Shown: positions 53,376 through 61,971, counted from the first letter of the stretch. The stretch: DNA of 64,000 nt from Zhihengliuella alba (GCF_039538765.1 NZ_BAABCJ010000005.1:124001-188000), one strand, 5' to 3'. Program-made: numbers and translations. The notes: generated from the letters alone by a model not told the origin.

Positions 53376-54704
53376 GTGTCCACTCAACAGGATTCGCCGA
53401 TCACCACGGAGGAGGCCGGCACCGCGACGAAGCGGTCCGCGCCCACCAACGTCCGCTGGAAGCTGTTCATACTGCTGCTCGTCCTCGTGACGGTCAACTA
53501 CATCGACCGCGGCTCCATCTCGGTCGCCCTGCCGATGATCCAGGAGGAGTTCAACCTGCCGCCGGAGCTCGTCGGCCTGCTGCTCTCCGCGTTCTTCTGG
53601 ACCTACGCCGCCATGCAGATCCCCATGGGCTGGCTGATCGACCGCTTCGGCCCCCGGAAGATGATGACGGCCTCCTGCGTCGGCTGGGGCGCTGCCACGG
53701 CGGCCTCCGGCCTCGCCGGCGGCTTCCTCTCCATGTTCATCGCCCGCATGGGCATCGGCGTCACGGAGGCCGGCGTGATGCCGGCCGGCGGCAAGCTCAA
53801 CGCCATCTGGATGCACGCCAAGGAGCGGGGCCGCGGCGCCACGATCCTGGACGCCGGCGCACCGCTCGGCGCGGGCATCGGCGGCGTCGCCATCGCCGGA
53901 CTGATCGCCATGACCGGCAGCTGGCGGTGGGCCTTCATCATCGCCGGCGCCGCCACTGTCCTGCTCGGCCTGGCCGTCTGGAAGTACGTGCGTGACAACC
54001 CCCGGGAGCACCCGGGCGTGAACGACGCCGAGGCCGAGTACATCGAGGCCTCCCACCGCGAGGAGGACGCGGCCGCCGGCGGCGGCGAGACGCGCCGGGC
54101 CCTGCTGCCGTACCTGCGCCACCGCTCCTTCTGGGCCATGTGCCTGGGCTGGCTCGGCTTCAACGGCGTCTTCTACGGACTGCTGACCTGGGGCCCGCTG
54201 TACCTGTCGGAGGCCAAGGGCTTCGACCTGAAGACGATTGGCTGGTCCACCTTCGTGATCTTCGGCGCCGGCTTCGTCGGCGAGATCCTCGGCGGCGCGC
54301 TGGCCGACCGGCTGCGGGCCAAGGGCCACGGTGCCAACAAGGTCATGCGCTCCATGCTCGGCTTCTCGGCGCTCATGGTGACGCTGGGCCTGATCGGCAC
54401 CACCGTGATCCCGGATCCCATCACCGCCGTGACGCTGCTGTCCGTGGTGCTGTTCTTCCTGCGCTGGGTGGGCCTGTTCTGGTCCGTCCCGTCCATCCTG
54501 GGCGGCCGCACCAACGCCGGCGTGCTCGGCGGGGCGATGAACTTCAGCGGCAACATCGCCGGATTCGTCACCCCGATCGCCGTCGGCCTGATCGTCGGCG
54601 CCACCGGCGGCTACACGTGGGCGCTGCTGTACTTCGTGGGCTCGGCGCTGCTGATGGGCGCCGCCGTCGTCACCCTGGACTACAGCAAGCGGCTCGCCGT
54701 CTGA
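53376..54704 (+). CDS. MFS transporter, anion:cation symporter type
   Basis: 442 aa, 12 predicted transmembrane helices. N-terminal FILLLVLVTVNYIDRGSISV and IDRFGPRKMM (loop 2–3 motif) match the ACS subfamily that imports organic anions such as glucarate, phthalate, allantoate or ureidosuccinate. A cytoplasmic loop of charged residues (about 205–240) splits the two halves. GTG 53376 is used with GAGGAA upstream. Its neighbours suggest the substrate is the compound handled by the GntR operon just downstream or a ureide; the sequence cannot decide. Confidence 0.88.
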   Translation: MSTQQDSPITTEEAGTATKRSAPTNVRWKLFILLLVLVTVNYIDRGSISVALPMIQEEFNLPPELVGLLLSAFFWTYAAMQIPMGWLIDRFGPRKMMTASCVGWGAATAASGLAGGFLSMFIARMGIGVTEAGVMPAGGKLNAIWMHAKERGRGATILDAGAPLGAGIGGVAIAGLIAMTGSWRWAFIIAGAATVLLGLAVWKYVRDNPREHPGVNDAEAEYIEASHREEDAAAGGGETRRALLPYLRHRSFWAMCLGWLGFNGVFYGLLTWGPLYLSEAKGFDLKTIGWSTFVIFGAGFVGEILGGALADRLRAKGHGANKVMRSMLGFSALMVTLGLIGTTVIPDPITAVTLLSVVLFFLRWVGLFWSVPSILGGRTNAGVLGGAMNFSGNIAGFVTPIAVGLIVGATGGYTWALLYFVGSALLMGAAVVTLDYSKRLAV

Positions 54705-54726
54705 TCCACCCGGCACCGGCCAAGAC

Positions 54727-54755
54727 GGTGCGGGGGCGGCAGCCGCCCCCGCACC
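54727..54755 (+). terminator. Terminator of the MFS gene
   Basis: 14-bp arms GGTGCGGGGGCGGC/GCCGCCCCCGCACC (54727–54740 with 54742–54755), the innermost bases forming the loop; 23 bp after the stop. Confidence 0.8.
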
Positions 54756-54790
54756 CTCCCGGTCCGAACCACCACCCCTCAGGAGGAACC

Positions 54791-55465
54791 ATGCACAGCA
54801 CCGGCGACGCCGCGGCCCGCAGCCGGCCGCTCCGGGAGCAGGTGCGCGATGCGCTGCGCCAGCGGATCTTCGAGGGCGACTACCAGCCGGGCGCCCGGCT
54901 GGTGGAACGAGACCTCGCCGCCGAGTTCAACGTCTCGCGCCTGCCGGTGCGGGAGGCCCTGCGGATGCTCCGCCAGGAGGGCCTGGTCGCCGAGAAGGCG
55001 ACGCGCGGCTCCGTGGTCGCCGGCCTGACGGAGAAGGACGTCCGCGACCTCTTCGACATGCGCGAGGCGCTGGAGGTCCTGGCCTGCCGCCTCGCCGCCG
55101 AGCGGGCCACGGAGGACGAGCTGGCGGCGCTGGAGCGCCTCCTGTCCGACGCCGAGGCCCACCTGGCGCGCGGCGCGGCCGACGAGGCCCGCCGGGCCAA
55201 CTCCGAGTTCCACGACGCCGTCACCCGCATCTGCGACAACGAGCTGCTGCGCAACGCGCTCGAGCCGCTCCAGGGCCGCATGCACTGGCTCTTCCGCCAC
55301 GCGGACGATCTCGCCGAGCTGATCGCCGAGCACCGCCGCCTCCTGCTGGCCATCGCCAGCGGCGACCCGGACCGGGCCGGTCTCGAATCGGCCTGCCACG
55401 TCGCCAAGTACCGCACCCAGTTCCCCGGCCTCCACGCCGCTCTCACCCGGACAGGAACCCCATGA
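54791..55465 (+). CDS. GntR family regulator (FCD domain)
   Basis: 224-aa regulator. Winged helix-turn-helix: LREQVRDALRQRIFEGDYQP GARLVERDLA with SRLPVREALRMLRQEGLVA. The C-terminal all-helical FCD domain has RDLFDMREALEVLACRLAAE, the metal-binding Asp/His pattern FHDAVTRICDNELLRNALE and EHRRLLLAIASGDPD. AGGAGG stands five bases before the ATG. It is the first gene of a four-gene operon with ATGA overlaps, and so probably the repressor of its own operon; the ligand is likely the substrate or an intermediate. Confidence 0.92.
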   Translation: MHSTGDAAARSRPLREQVRDALRQRIFEGDYQPGARLVERDLAAEFNVSRLPVREALRMLRQEGLVAEKATRGSVVAGLTEKDVRDLFDMREALEVLACRLAAERATEDELAALERLLSDAEAHLARGAADEARRANSEFHDAVTRICDNELLRNALEPLQGRMHWLFRHADDLAELIAEHRRLLLAIASGDPDRAGLESACHVAKYRTQFPGLHAALTRTGTP

Positions 55466-56322
55466 GACTTCTGATCGTCAACCCGAACACCAGCGACGAG
55501 GTCACCGACCTCATCCGGGCCGAGGCCGCCCGCAGCGCCGGCCCGGACACCCGGCTCGACGTCCGCACCGCCCCGCACGGCGTCCAGTACATCGAGACCC
55601 GCCTCGAGTCGCTCATCGCCGCCGGCGCCGTCGCCGAGGTCGTCGCCGACGCCTTCCAGAACGACGACGACGCCCGCCCGGACGCCGTCGTCGTCGCCGC
55701 GTTCGGCGACCCCGGCATGCCCGCGCTGAAGGAGCTCGCCGACGTCCCCGTCCTCGGGATCACCGAGGCCGCGTTGTGCGCGGCGGCCCTGCAGGGCTCG
55801 CGCTTCTCCATCATCGCCATCTCCCCGCGGATCACCGCTTGGTACCGGGACTGCGTGGAGCGGTTCGGCTTCGGCGCCCGCCTGGCCTCGATCCACAGCA
55901 TCAAGGAGGAGCTGAACGGCATCGGCACCGTCCAGCAGGACTTCGCCGAGACCCTGGTGGAGCTCGCCAACCGGGCGGTGCAGGAGGACGGGGCCGACGT
56001 CGTCATCCTCGCCGGGGCGCCGCTGGCGGGGCTGGCGCGCGAGGTGGCGCACCGGATCCCGGTCCCCGTGGTGGACGGGATCTCCGCCGGAGTCCGCCTC
56101 GCCGAGGCCGTCGCCGGCCTGGCCTGCGGCACGCACCGCGCCGGGTCCTACGCGTGCCCGCCGCCGAAGCCGCGGGCCGGCCTGAGCGCCGGGCTCGACG
56201 CGCACCTGGCCGCGCGCCAGGCCGCGGGCGCGGACACCGCGACGGCGGCCCCCGCCGCAGCCGCGCCCGCAGCCGCACCCGCAACCGCACCCGTCACCGC
56301 TGCCGCCGGGGCGACGGCATGA
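55462..56322 (+). CDS. Asp/Glu/hydantoin racemase-family protein lacking both catalytic Cys
   Basis: 286 aa of the hydantoin/allantoin racemase fold: MRLLIVNPNTSDEVTDLI, VVAAFGDPGMPALKELADVP, VLGITEAAL, VDGISAGVRLAEAVAG. In true racemases the two catalytic Cys stand in (A)CFGDPG and LGCAGM; here the corresponding residues are Ala80 and, by alignment of ILAGAPL, Gly185. The C-terminus has an Ala/Pro-rich tail of about 45 residues. Racemisation by the two-Cys mechanism is therefore unlikely; a binding protein, a lyase or a decarboxylase-type reaction is possible. It overlaps its neighbours on both sides by ATGA. Confidence 0.8.
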   Translation: MRLLIVNPNTSDEVTDLIRAEAARSAGPDTRLDVRTAPHGVQYIETRLESLIAAGAVAEVVADAFQNDDDARPDAVVVAAFGDPGMPALKELADVPVLGITEAALCAAALQGSRFSIIAISPRITAWYRDCVERFGFGARLASIHSIKEELNGIGTVQQDFAETLVELANRAVQEDGADVVILAGAPLAGLAREVAHRIPVPVVDGISAGVRLAEAVAGLACGTHRAGSYACPPPKPRAGLSAGLDAHLAARQAAGADTATAAPAAAAPAAAPATAPVTAAAGATA

Positions 56323-57761
56323 GCGCGGACCTCGTCCTCGCCCACGGGCTCGTCGCCAACGCGGACGGACGCCGCGTCGCCCACGTGGTGGTGGACGGCG
56401 GGCGCATCGCCGATGTGGTCGACGCCGGGCAGCCCGTCCCCGAGGCCGCCCGAGTGATCGACGCGACGGGCCTAGTGGTGATGCCCGGCGGCGTCGACGG
56501 GCACTGCCACATCGCCCAGACCACCGGGCCCTACACGACGCTCGACGACTACGCGACCACCACAACCGCCGCCCTGCACGGCGGCACCACCACCGTCCTG
56601 GACTTCGGCATCCCGGCCCACGCGGGCGAGACCCCGCTGGCGGCCGCGCTCGGCAAGCTGGACCTGGCCGCAGCGGCCCGCTGCGACGTCGCGCTGCACG
56701 CGTCCGTGGTCGAGTGGGACGAGACCGTGCCCGGGCAGCTCGAGGAGCTGGCCGCGCGCGGCATCCGCTCGGTGAAGCTCTACACCACCAACCGCGGCAC
56801 CACCATGGCCGACGGCGACACCGTCCTGCGCACGCTGCGGGAGATGGCGCGGCTGGATGGACTGGCCTACGTGCACGCCGAGCACGACGAGATCATCGTG
56901 GACTGCACCCAGCGCCACGCCGACGCCGGGGAGATCGGGATCGCCGAGCTGCCGCGGACCCGCCCGGAGCTCGCCGAGGAGGCCTCCGTCCGGGAGGTGC
57001 TGGCGCTCGCCGAGTACACGGGCGCCGGCGTGTACTTCGTGCACCAGTCCACGCCGGGGGCGGTGGACCTGGTGACCGCGGCCCGGCTCGGCGGCCAGGC
57101 GGCGTTCTCCGAGACGTGCCCGCACTACGTGGCCCTGGACAGCAGCGTCTACGCGGGCCCGCTGCCGGAGTTCTACGCGTGCTGCCCGCCCATGCGGGAT
57201 CCGGAGACGGTCGCGGGGCTCCGCGAGCGCCTGCTCGGCGGCGCCGTGGACACCGTGGCGTCCGACCACTCCTGCTACAGCCTGGACCAGAAGCGCGAGC
57301 ACACCGACGACATCCGCCAGATGCCCCACGGGCTGCCCGGCGTGGAGACCCGCCTGCCGGTGACGTTCACGCAGATGGTGGGGGAGGGCCTGGACGGACT
57401 GGAGGACTTCGTGTCCGTGTTCGCGGCCGCGCCCGCACGCCTCAACGGCCTGCGCGGCAAGGGCGCCGTGGCCCCGGGGTACGACGCCGACCTGGTGCTC
57501 GTCGATCCGGCGGCGGTCCGCGCGGTGGACGGCGCGGCGCTGCACATGGGCACGGACTTCTCGCCGTTCGAGGGGCTCAGGCTCCGCGGCTGGCCCACCG
57601 CCGTCGTCGCGGGGGGCCGCGTGGTGCTCGACCGCGACGGCTTCCACGATCCCGGGCCCGCCGGCCGCGTCCTGGAGCAGGCGCCGCTGAGCGAGGCCCT
57701 CTCCTGGGGCCCGCTCGGCGCCCCGGCCACCGAATCCCACGCAGCGAGGAGCACCCGATGA
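56319..57761 (+). CDS. Hydantoinase/dihydropyrimidinase-family amidohydrolase
   Basis: Cyclic amidohydrolase of 480 aa with binuclear metal site: first ligands in PGGVDGHCHIAQ, the Lys that would be carboxylated in IRSVKLYTTNRG, a His in LAYVHAEHDE, another in VYFVHQSTPG, and the Asp in TVASDHSCYS. The SETCPHYVAL motif and the long GTTTVLDFG segment favour hydantoinase/dihydropyrimidinase over classic allantoinase, but allantoin or a related ureide is still possible given the setting. The start ATG 56319 overlaps the previous stop. Part of the GntR operon. Confidence 0.88.
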   Translation: MSADLVLAHGLVANADGRRVAHVVVDGGRIADVVDAGQPVPEAARVIDATGLVVMPGGVDGHCHIAQTTGPYTTLDDYATTTTAALHGGTTTVLDFGIPAHAGETPLAAALGKLDLAAAARCDVALHASVVEWDETVPGQLEELAARGIRSVKLYTTNRGTTMADGDTVLRTLREMARLDGLAYVHAEHDEIIVDCTQRHADAGEIGIAELPRTRPELAEEASVREVLALAEYTGAGVYFVHQSTPGAVDLVTAARLGGQAAFSETCPHYVALDSSVYAGPLPEFYACCPPMRDPETVAGLRERLLGGAVDTVASDHSCYSLDQKREHTDDIRQMPHGLPGVETRLPVTFTQMVGEGLDGLEDFVSVFAAAPARLNGLRGKGAVAPGYDADLVLVDPAAVRAVDGAALHMGTDFSPFEGLRLRGWPTAVVAGGRVVLDRDGFHDPGPAGRVLEQAPLSEALSWGPLGAPATESHAARSTR

Positions 57762-58594
57762 ACCGCACCCTGGAGACCGAGAGCACGCGCACTACGAGTA
57801 CCGGCGCCACGAGTACCGAGACGACGAATTCCGAGACGACGACGTCGTCGGCGACGGAGGCGCCCGGCCCGATCAGCGCGGCCCGGCCGCGGCGGATCGG
57901 CATGATCGTCCCCTCGTCGAACACCTGCTTGGAGCCGCAGACCTACCGGATGCTGGCGGACCGGGCCGACGTGACGGTGCACAGCAGCCGCATCCCGGTC
58001 ACGCGCATCGCGCTGGACTCCGGCTCCGACCAGCAGTTCGACGTCGCGGGGATGCGCGCGGCCGCGGAGCTGCTCGCGACGGCGGACGTGGACGTCATCG
58101 CGTGGAACGGCACGTCCGGATCGTGGCTGGGACCGGACCACGACCGCGCTATCGCGGCCGAGATCACGGCCGCGACCGGCATCCCCGCGACGACGTCGAC
58201 CCTGGCCTACCTGGAGGCATTCGCGGAGTTCGGGCTGCGCCGGATGGGACTGGTCACCCCGTACACGCGGGACGTGAATAGCGCCGTGGCCGAGGCCTAT
58301 GCGCGGGAGGGCCTCGAGGTGGTGGGGGAGCGGCACTGGGGACTCAGCGACAACGAGTCGTTCGCCCGGGTCGCCCCCGAGGATCTGCTGCCGGTCTCCC
58401 GCGAGCTCGCCGCCGAGGGGCCGGACGCGTTGGTGTACCTGTGCACCAACCTCTACGGGGCTCCGGCGGTGGAACGGCTGGAGGCGGAGACCGGGGTCCC
58501 GGTCCTCGACTCCGTGGCGGTGACGCTGTGGCACTGCCTGAAGCTCGCCGGCGCCGAGGGGCTGGATCCGCGGTGGGGGCGTCTGCTCTCCTGA
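57758..58594 (+). CDS. Maleate isomerase/arylmalonate decarboxylase-like protein
   Basis: 278 aa. After an odd Thr/Ser/Glu-rich tail of 40 residues comes the family start RRIGMIVPSSNTCLEPQTYR. In maleate isomerase both halves carry a catalytic Cys. Here the first position reads AWNGTSGS (Gly118), while the second Cys is kept in VYLCTNLYGAP (Cys229). Gly plus a single Cys is the arrangement of arylmalonate decarboxylase, so a decarboxylation of a malonate-like acid is a better guess than isomerisation. Last gene of the GntR operon; overlaps the hydantoinase gene by ATGA and is followed by a terminator. Confidence 0.78.
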   Translation: MNRTLETESTRTTSTGATSTETTNSETTTSSATEAPGPISAARPRRIGMIVPSSNTCLEPQTYRMLADRADVTVHSSRIPVTRIALDSGSDQQFDVAGMRAAAELLATADVDVIAWNGTSGSWLGPDHDRAIAAEITAATGIPATTSTLAYLEAFAEFGLRRMGLVTPYTRDVNSAVAEAYAREGLEVVGERHWGLSDNESFARVAPEDLLPVSRELAAEGPDALVYLCTNLYGAPAVERLEAETGVPVLDSVAVTLWHCLKLAGAEGLDPRWGRLLS

Positions 58595-58625
58595 ACGGCC
58601 CCTCGGGCAGCTGACCGAGCACAAA

Positions 58626-58658
58626 CGAAGGCCCCCAACCACTGGCTGGGGGCCTTCG
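58626..58658 (+). terminator. Terminator of the GntR–hydantoinase operon
   Basis: Perfect 12-bp stem CGAAGGCCCCCA/TGGGGGCCTTCG (58626–58637 with 58647–58658) with a 9-nt loop, 31 bp after the last stop. Confidence 0.88.
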
Positions 58659-58830
58659 CCTCATCACTCGCACCTTCATGAGGTGTCTACGACGATAGTG
58701 CGTCTGACTGGGAAGAACCTGACCGCGGACTGCCCATTCCCTGCCGAGGTCGGCGGTCTCCCGGAGTCTCGCCGGCACGACGGCGCCGTCGCGGCGATCG
58801 AGCGGGCCTTTTTCTGCCTAGGGTGATCTC

Positions 58831-59436
58831 ATGCACACTTCGCCCGCACCCACCACCGGCCTCCTCCTGGCCGCCGGTGCCGGCACTCGGCTCGGCCGTG
58901 GGCCCAAGGCGCTGCTTCCGTTCCGCGGGCGCACGCTCGTGGAGGCGCTCGCCGGCGAGCTCCGGGCCGGCGGCTGCGCGGAGGTGACCGTGGTGCTAGG
59001 GGCAGGGGCGGAAGAGGTCCGGCGGCTGCCCGGGCTTCATGACTGCAACCTCGTCGAGAACCCGCGGTGGCGGAACGGCATGGGCGGCTCCCTCCAGGTA
59101 GGTCTGGCTTCGACGCCTGCGGACCACCACGTCCTGGTCGCGCTCGTGGACCAGCCGGGCGTGGGCGCCGCGATCGTCGAACGCCTCCTCGGCGCGCACC
59201 GACCGGGACGCGTCACCGCGGCCGGCTACCGCGGCAGGGACGGTGAGCTCCGCCGGGGCCACCCGCTCGTCCTCGACGCGTCGCTCAAGCGCGCCGCGGC
59301 CGAGTCGGCGACCGGGGACGCCGGCGCCCGCGATTTCCTGCGCGCCCATCCCGAGCTGATCGACGTCGTCGACTGCTCGGACCTCGGCTCGGACGACGAC
59401 GTCGACACTGCTGAGGACTTACACCATCTGGATTGA
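58831..59436 (+). CDS. mocA: MocA-like molybdenum cofactor cytidylyltransferase
   Basis: NTP-transferase of 201 aa: LLLAAGAGTRLGRGPKALLP is the nucleotide-binding start of MobA/MocA proteins, LVALVDQPGVG the metal-binding Asp motif, and RGHPLVLDASL the substrate-side block. MocA makes the cytosine dinucleotide form of the Mo cofactor used by CO-dehydrogenase/xanthine-dehydrogenase family enzymes; the C-terminus of such an enzyme is encoded at the right edge of the window. The start ATG has no strong ribosome binding site. The pair was probably closer before insertion of the DNA between them. Confidence 0.85.
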   Translation: MHTSPAPTTGLLLAAGAGTRLGRGPKALLPFRGRTLVEALAGELRAGGCAEVTVVLGAGAEEVRRLPGLHDCNLVENPRWRNGMGGSLQVGLASTPADHHVLVALVDQPGVGAAIVERLLGAHRPGRVTAAGYRGRDGELRRGHPLVLDASLKRAAAESATGDAGARDFLRAHPELIDVVDCSDLGSDDDVDTAEDLHHLD

Positions 59437-60443
59437 AGCCTCCTGCTGCGACGAGCCCAGCGGCGGCGGCACCGGAGCCTCGATATTTCGTAGCGATTGC
59501 AGATGCTTCGCGGCCGGCTGAACCGTTGAAGGTCACCACCCCGCACGGCAGCACCGAGTACTGGTACGGGGCGGCCACAGGGCACGGCACCAGCGAGTAC
59601 CGTTCCCTGCCGACCAAGATGGTCATCAGCAACCACGGCGCCGCCGGCACCACCGGCACCACCGGCACCTACACCGCCGCCTACGACGGCGCCGGGAACC
59701 TCACCACCCAGACCATGCCCGGCGGGATCAGCCAAGTCCGCTCCTACGACACCGCCGGACGGGTCACCGACCTGACCTACCGCGGCGCCGTCACCACCGG
59801 CACCACCACCGCCACCGGGGACTGGGTCTCTTGGAGCCTGGCCTACCGGGCCGATGGCAAGATCGCCGCTGAGGCCAGCCCGGACGGGCTCGCCCCAGAA
59901 CTCGGCGAACCCGACGGCACCGGCGCGTACGAGCGTACCTACACCTACGATCAGGTCGACCGGCTCGCCAGCGTCACCGATCACGTGAGCGATCAGAAGC
60001 GCGCCTACGCGTTCGACGCGAACGGCAATCGGACCGGACTGACCACTACCAGCGGTCTCACCACGGCCAGCCCCACCACCAGTGCGAGGAACTGGGCCTG
60101 GGATGCGGCTGATCGGTCCACGGGCAGCGGTTACACGATCGACACGCTCGGGAGGATGACCGCGATCCCGGCGGCGGATGCGCCGGCGACGGGGACGACG
60201 GCGGCGAACAGCGGTGCCGGTGGTGCTGGGATCACGATCGCGTACTACGCCAACATCACTCCCCGGGCCATCACAGCGTCGGTCGAGGAGCTGAGGGAGA
60301 CGGGCATGCTCATCACACCCCTGGTCCCCGAGCGGACCATCGTCCAGGAGACCCGCTCGGCGGGGGAGTGGTACGGCAACTACCGCAAGGGGCAGATCGT
60401 CCTCGACGCCTACACCGAGATCGCACGAAAGGTCATCGACTAA
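59433..60443 (+). pseudogene. Chimeric remnant: RHS repeat fragment fused to plasmid-type ParA C-terminus
   Basis: One open frame made of two unrelated parts. From about 59525 to 60250 it encodes RHS/YD repeats (AYDGAGNLTTQTMPGGISQV, YDTAGRVTDLTYRG, YTYDQVDRLASVTDHV, YAFDANGNRTGLTTT), lacking the N-terminal and the toxin-bearing C-terminal parts of an RHS protein. From about 60250 (ANITPRAITASVEELRETGM ... YRKGQIVLDAYTEIARKVID) it looks like the last ~65 residues of a plasmid ParA ATPase, without its Walker motifs. No proper start: the frame begins at a TTG inside the end of mocA. Neither half can work as the original protein. Confidence 0.72.
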
Positions 60444-60718
60444 TGTCCGCCGACAACCGCCCAGACCGCCCCGAGCCAGGCAAGCGCCGCCCGAGGCCGG
60501 CCCACGACGCCAACGTGGACCCCATCGAGCCGGCCCCGGCGCCCGCCCCTGCATCCGCGCCAGCTGCGAAGGTCCGCCGCGAGCCGTTCACGACAGCGAT
60601 CGACCCCGACGTCCGGTACATCCTCAATCGGGTCAAACTCGAGGAGAACCTCAAAATCTATGAGGCGCTCGAGCAGGCCATCGTCGCCCACTGGGGCCAC
60701 AAGTATGGACGTAAATAA
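60443..60718 (+). CDS. Plasmid-partition ParB-like small protein
   Basis: 91 aa. Starts at an ATG that overlaps the ParA-like stop (TAATG), the typical layout of small plasmid parA–parB pairs. The N-terminal half is disordered (Pro/Ala/Arg-rich), and the C-terminal half FTTAIDPDVRYILNRVKLEE with NLKIYEALEQAIVAHWG looks like a ribbon-helix-helix DNA-binding domain. With the ParA partner truncated, it is probably a leftover from an integrated plasmid or conjugative element. Not related to the chromosomal ParB at 4682. Confidence 0.62.
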   Translation: MSADNRPDRPEPGKRRPRPAHDANVDPIEPAPAPAPASAPAAKVRREPFTTAIDPDVRYILNRVKLEENLKIYEALEQAIVAHWGHKYGRK

Positions 60719-60728
60719 ATATTTATTT
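60713..60728. repeat. A/T palindrome AAATAAATATTTATTT
   Basis: Perfect 16-bp A/T palindrome overlapping the end of the ParB-like gene. It marks the switch to A/T-richer DNA and may be a partition or replication-associated site of the former element. Confidence 0.4.
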
Positions 60729-60961
60729 GCTGTCATCGGGGGCAGTCGGGTATTGAGGGGGACTGTGCGCACTCCAAGATGCGGACGCACTTCTCTCTTG
60801 CGGCCTAACCGCGGCCGCACCAACCACCCAGAGTCGCAATCGCACATGCGCACCAGACCGCTATAACTCAACCAAGAGGTCTAAATATTTTGTATAGATG
60901 GAAAATGGAGTATAGTCGGGGCCGGGCCTCTGTTCAGAGAGCCTCGTGATCCGTATCTGAG

Positions 60962-61390
60962 TTGGGAGAACCCCTGAAAACTGCATCGTCGCCTACGCCC
61001 GTTCGCAAGAGGGGTTCCCTGTTGGCGCTCCTTGTACTCTGTGTGTCGCTGGTGCTTGGAGCTGCTCCCGCTCACGCAGCCGGAAGTTTCACCTGGAATG
61101 CAAGCATCAAGGTGTCGGTCACATCCCGCGAATGGACCCAGTCAGCCGGCACCACTAAGATTAAGGCCAGCGCGATTTGTCCCGGTGGGAACTACCAGAA
61201 GGGCTACAGTATAACCCTTCAGCGGAAGAATTGGAATGGCTGGGAGAGCAAGGGCAGGAAATCATACGTCTGTGGCGGCGCCCAGACGAGCTCGTGGACA
61301 GGAATGGAACGTGGAACATTCCGTTTCTACTTGTCCCGACCCAATGATGGGGCCACGCTGAACCTTTCCGGTAGTGTCACCTACCCCTGA
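60962..61390 (+). CDS. Secreted small protein, unknown function
   Basis: 142 residues as counted from TTG 60962; a CTG at 60974 after GGGAGA is an alternative start. Signal peptide: basic PVRKRG, core SLLALLVLCVSLVLGAAP, cleavage after AHA. The mature ~105 residues are rich in Ser, Thr, Trp, Gly and beta-branched residues, with two Cys (AICPGGNY, SYVCGG) able to form one disulfide, and end LNLSGSVTYP, suggesting a small beta-sandwich. No family is recognised. A plausible promoter (TTGTAT 60890–60895, TATAGT 60911–60916) precedes it. Codons use more A/T than the core genes. A VanZ-like gene follows 20 bp later. Confidence 0.65.
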   Translation: MGEPLKTASSPTPVRKRGSLLALLVLCVSLVLGAAPAHAAGSFTWNASIKVSVTSREWTQSAGTTKIKASAICPGGNYQKGYSITLQRKNWNGWESKGRKSYVCGGAQTSSWTGMERGTFRFYLSRPNDGATLNLSGSVTYP

Positions 61391-61410
61391 AATAGTAAGA
61401 GCGGCCTCCT

Positions 61411-61953
61411 ATGACGAATCTCTTTAGATCTTTTGGCCATGTAATACCGATATTCCTTGTGGTGATTCTGGTATTGGCCGTCGTAATTGTTCTAACTTAC
61501 ATTCCGGCCCTACGTGCGCGGAGAAAAGTTAGAACGAAGATGCTCTGGCTATGGGCGACTTCCTCGTGGTTAGTCGGCGTGTTCCTTGTCACGCTGTATC
61601 CGCAGGCTTGGGGGATGGAGCCAGGACGAGCCCTGTCACTCGTGCCCTTTGCGTCCTTTGGTGGCAGCGATTTGGGAGTGGGCAATTCTGTACTTTTTGA
61701 GGTCGCCGCAAACTGCCTCATGTTCCTAATTGGGGGATTCCTCCTCCAATTTGCAACAGACAAGCCAGGCCGTATCGTCGGCTTCTGCTTGGGGATGGCC
61801 GTTCTTGTGGAGGTTCTCCAATATGCTTTCGCCGCCAGCCGTGTTGCAAGCGTTGACGATGTAATTTGGGCTGGCGTCGGATCCGCTGTAGGACTGTTTC
61901 TGGCTAGGGCAATGAGGAAGCATCAGCGAGAAACTGCACAGGCCGGTGTTTAA
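61411..61953 (+). CDS. VanZ-like family membrane protein
   Basis: 180 aa, four to five transmembrane helices. The VanZ-like core is present: WATSSWLVGVFLVTLYPQ, LSLVPFASFGGSD, EVAANCLMFLIGGFLLQ, GMAVLVEVLQYAFAASRVAS and the acidic VDDVIWAGVGSAVGLFLAR. VanZ gives low-level teicoplanin resistance in enterococci; most relatives have no proven role. Codon use (many AGA, ATA, TTA-type choices) differs clearly from the chromosome around it, a sign of transfer. Co-transcribed with the secreted protein gene, so an envelope-related pair is plausible. Confidence 0.82.
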   Translation: MTNLFRSFGHVIPIFLVVILVLAVVIVLTYIPALRARRKVRTKMLWLWATSSWLVGVFLVTLYPQAWGMEPGRALSLVPFASFGGSDLGVGNSVLFEVAANCLMFLIGGFLLQFATDKPGRIVGFCLGMAVLVEVLQYAFAASRVASVDDVIWAGVGSAVGLFLARAMRKHQRETAQAGV

Positions 61954-61971
61954 ATAGCTCAGAATTGACTT

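Noticed and set aside
56319..57761. Naming the hydantoinase-family gene allantoinase (allB) to complete the urate pathway.
   Set aside because: Motifs lean to hydantoinase/dihydropyrimidinase, it has a separate GntR-led operon without the IclR-type operator, and its operon partners are not those of allantoin use. Left as family-level call.
58831..59436. MobA (GMP-transferring) as identity of the cytidylyltransferase-like gene.
   Set aside because: The short length, DQPG motif and the xanthine-dehydrogenase setting favour MocA; MobA genes usually lie with other moa/mog genes, which are absent.
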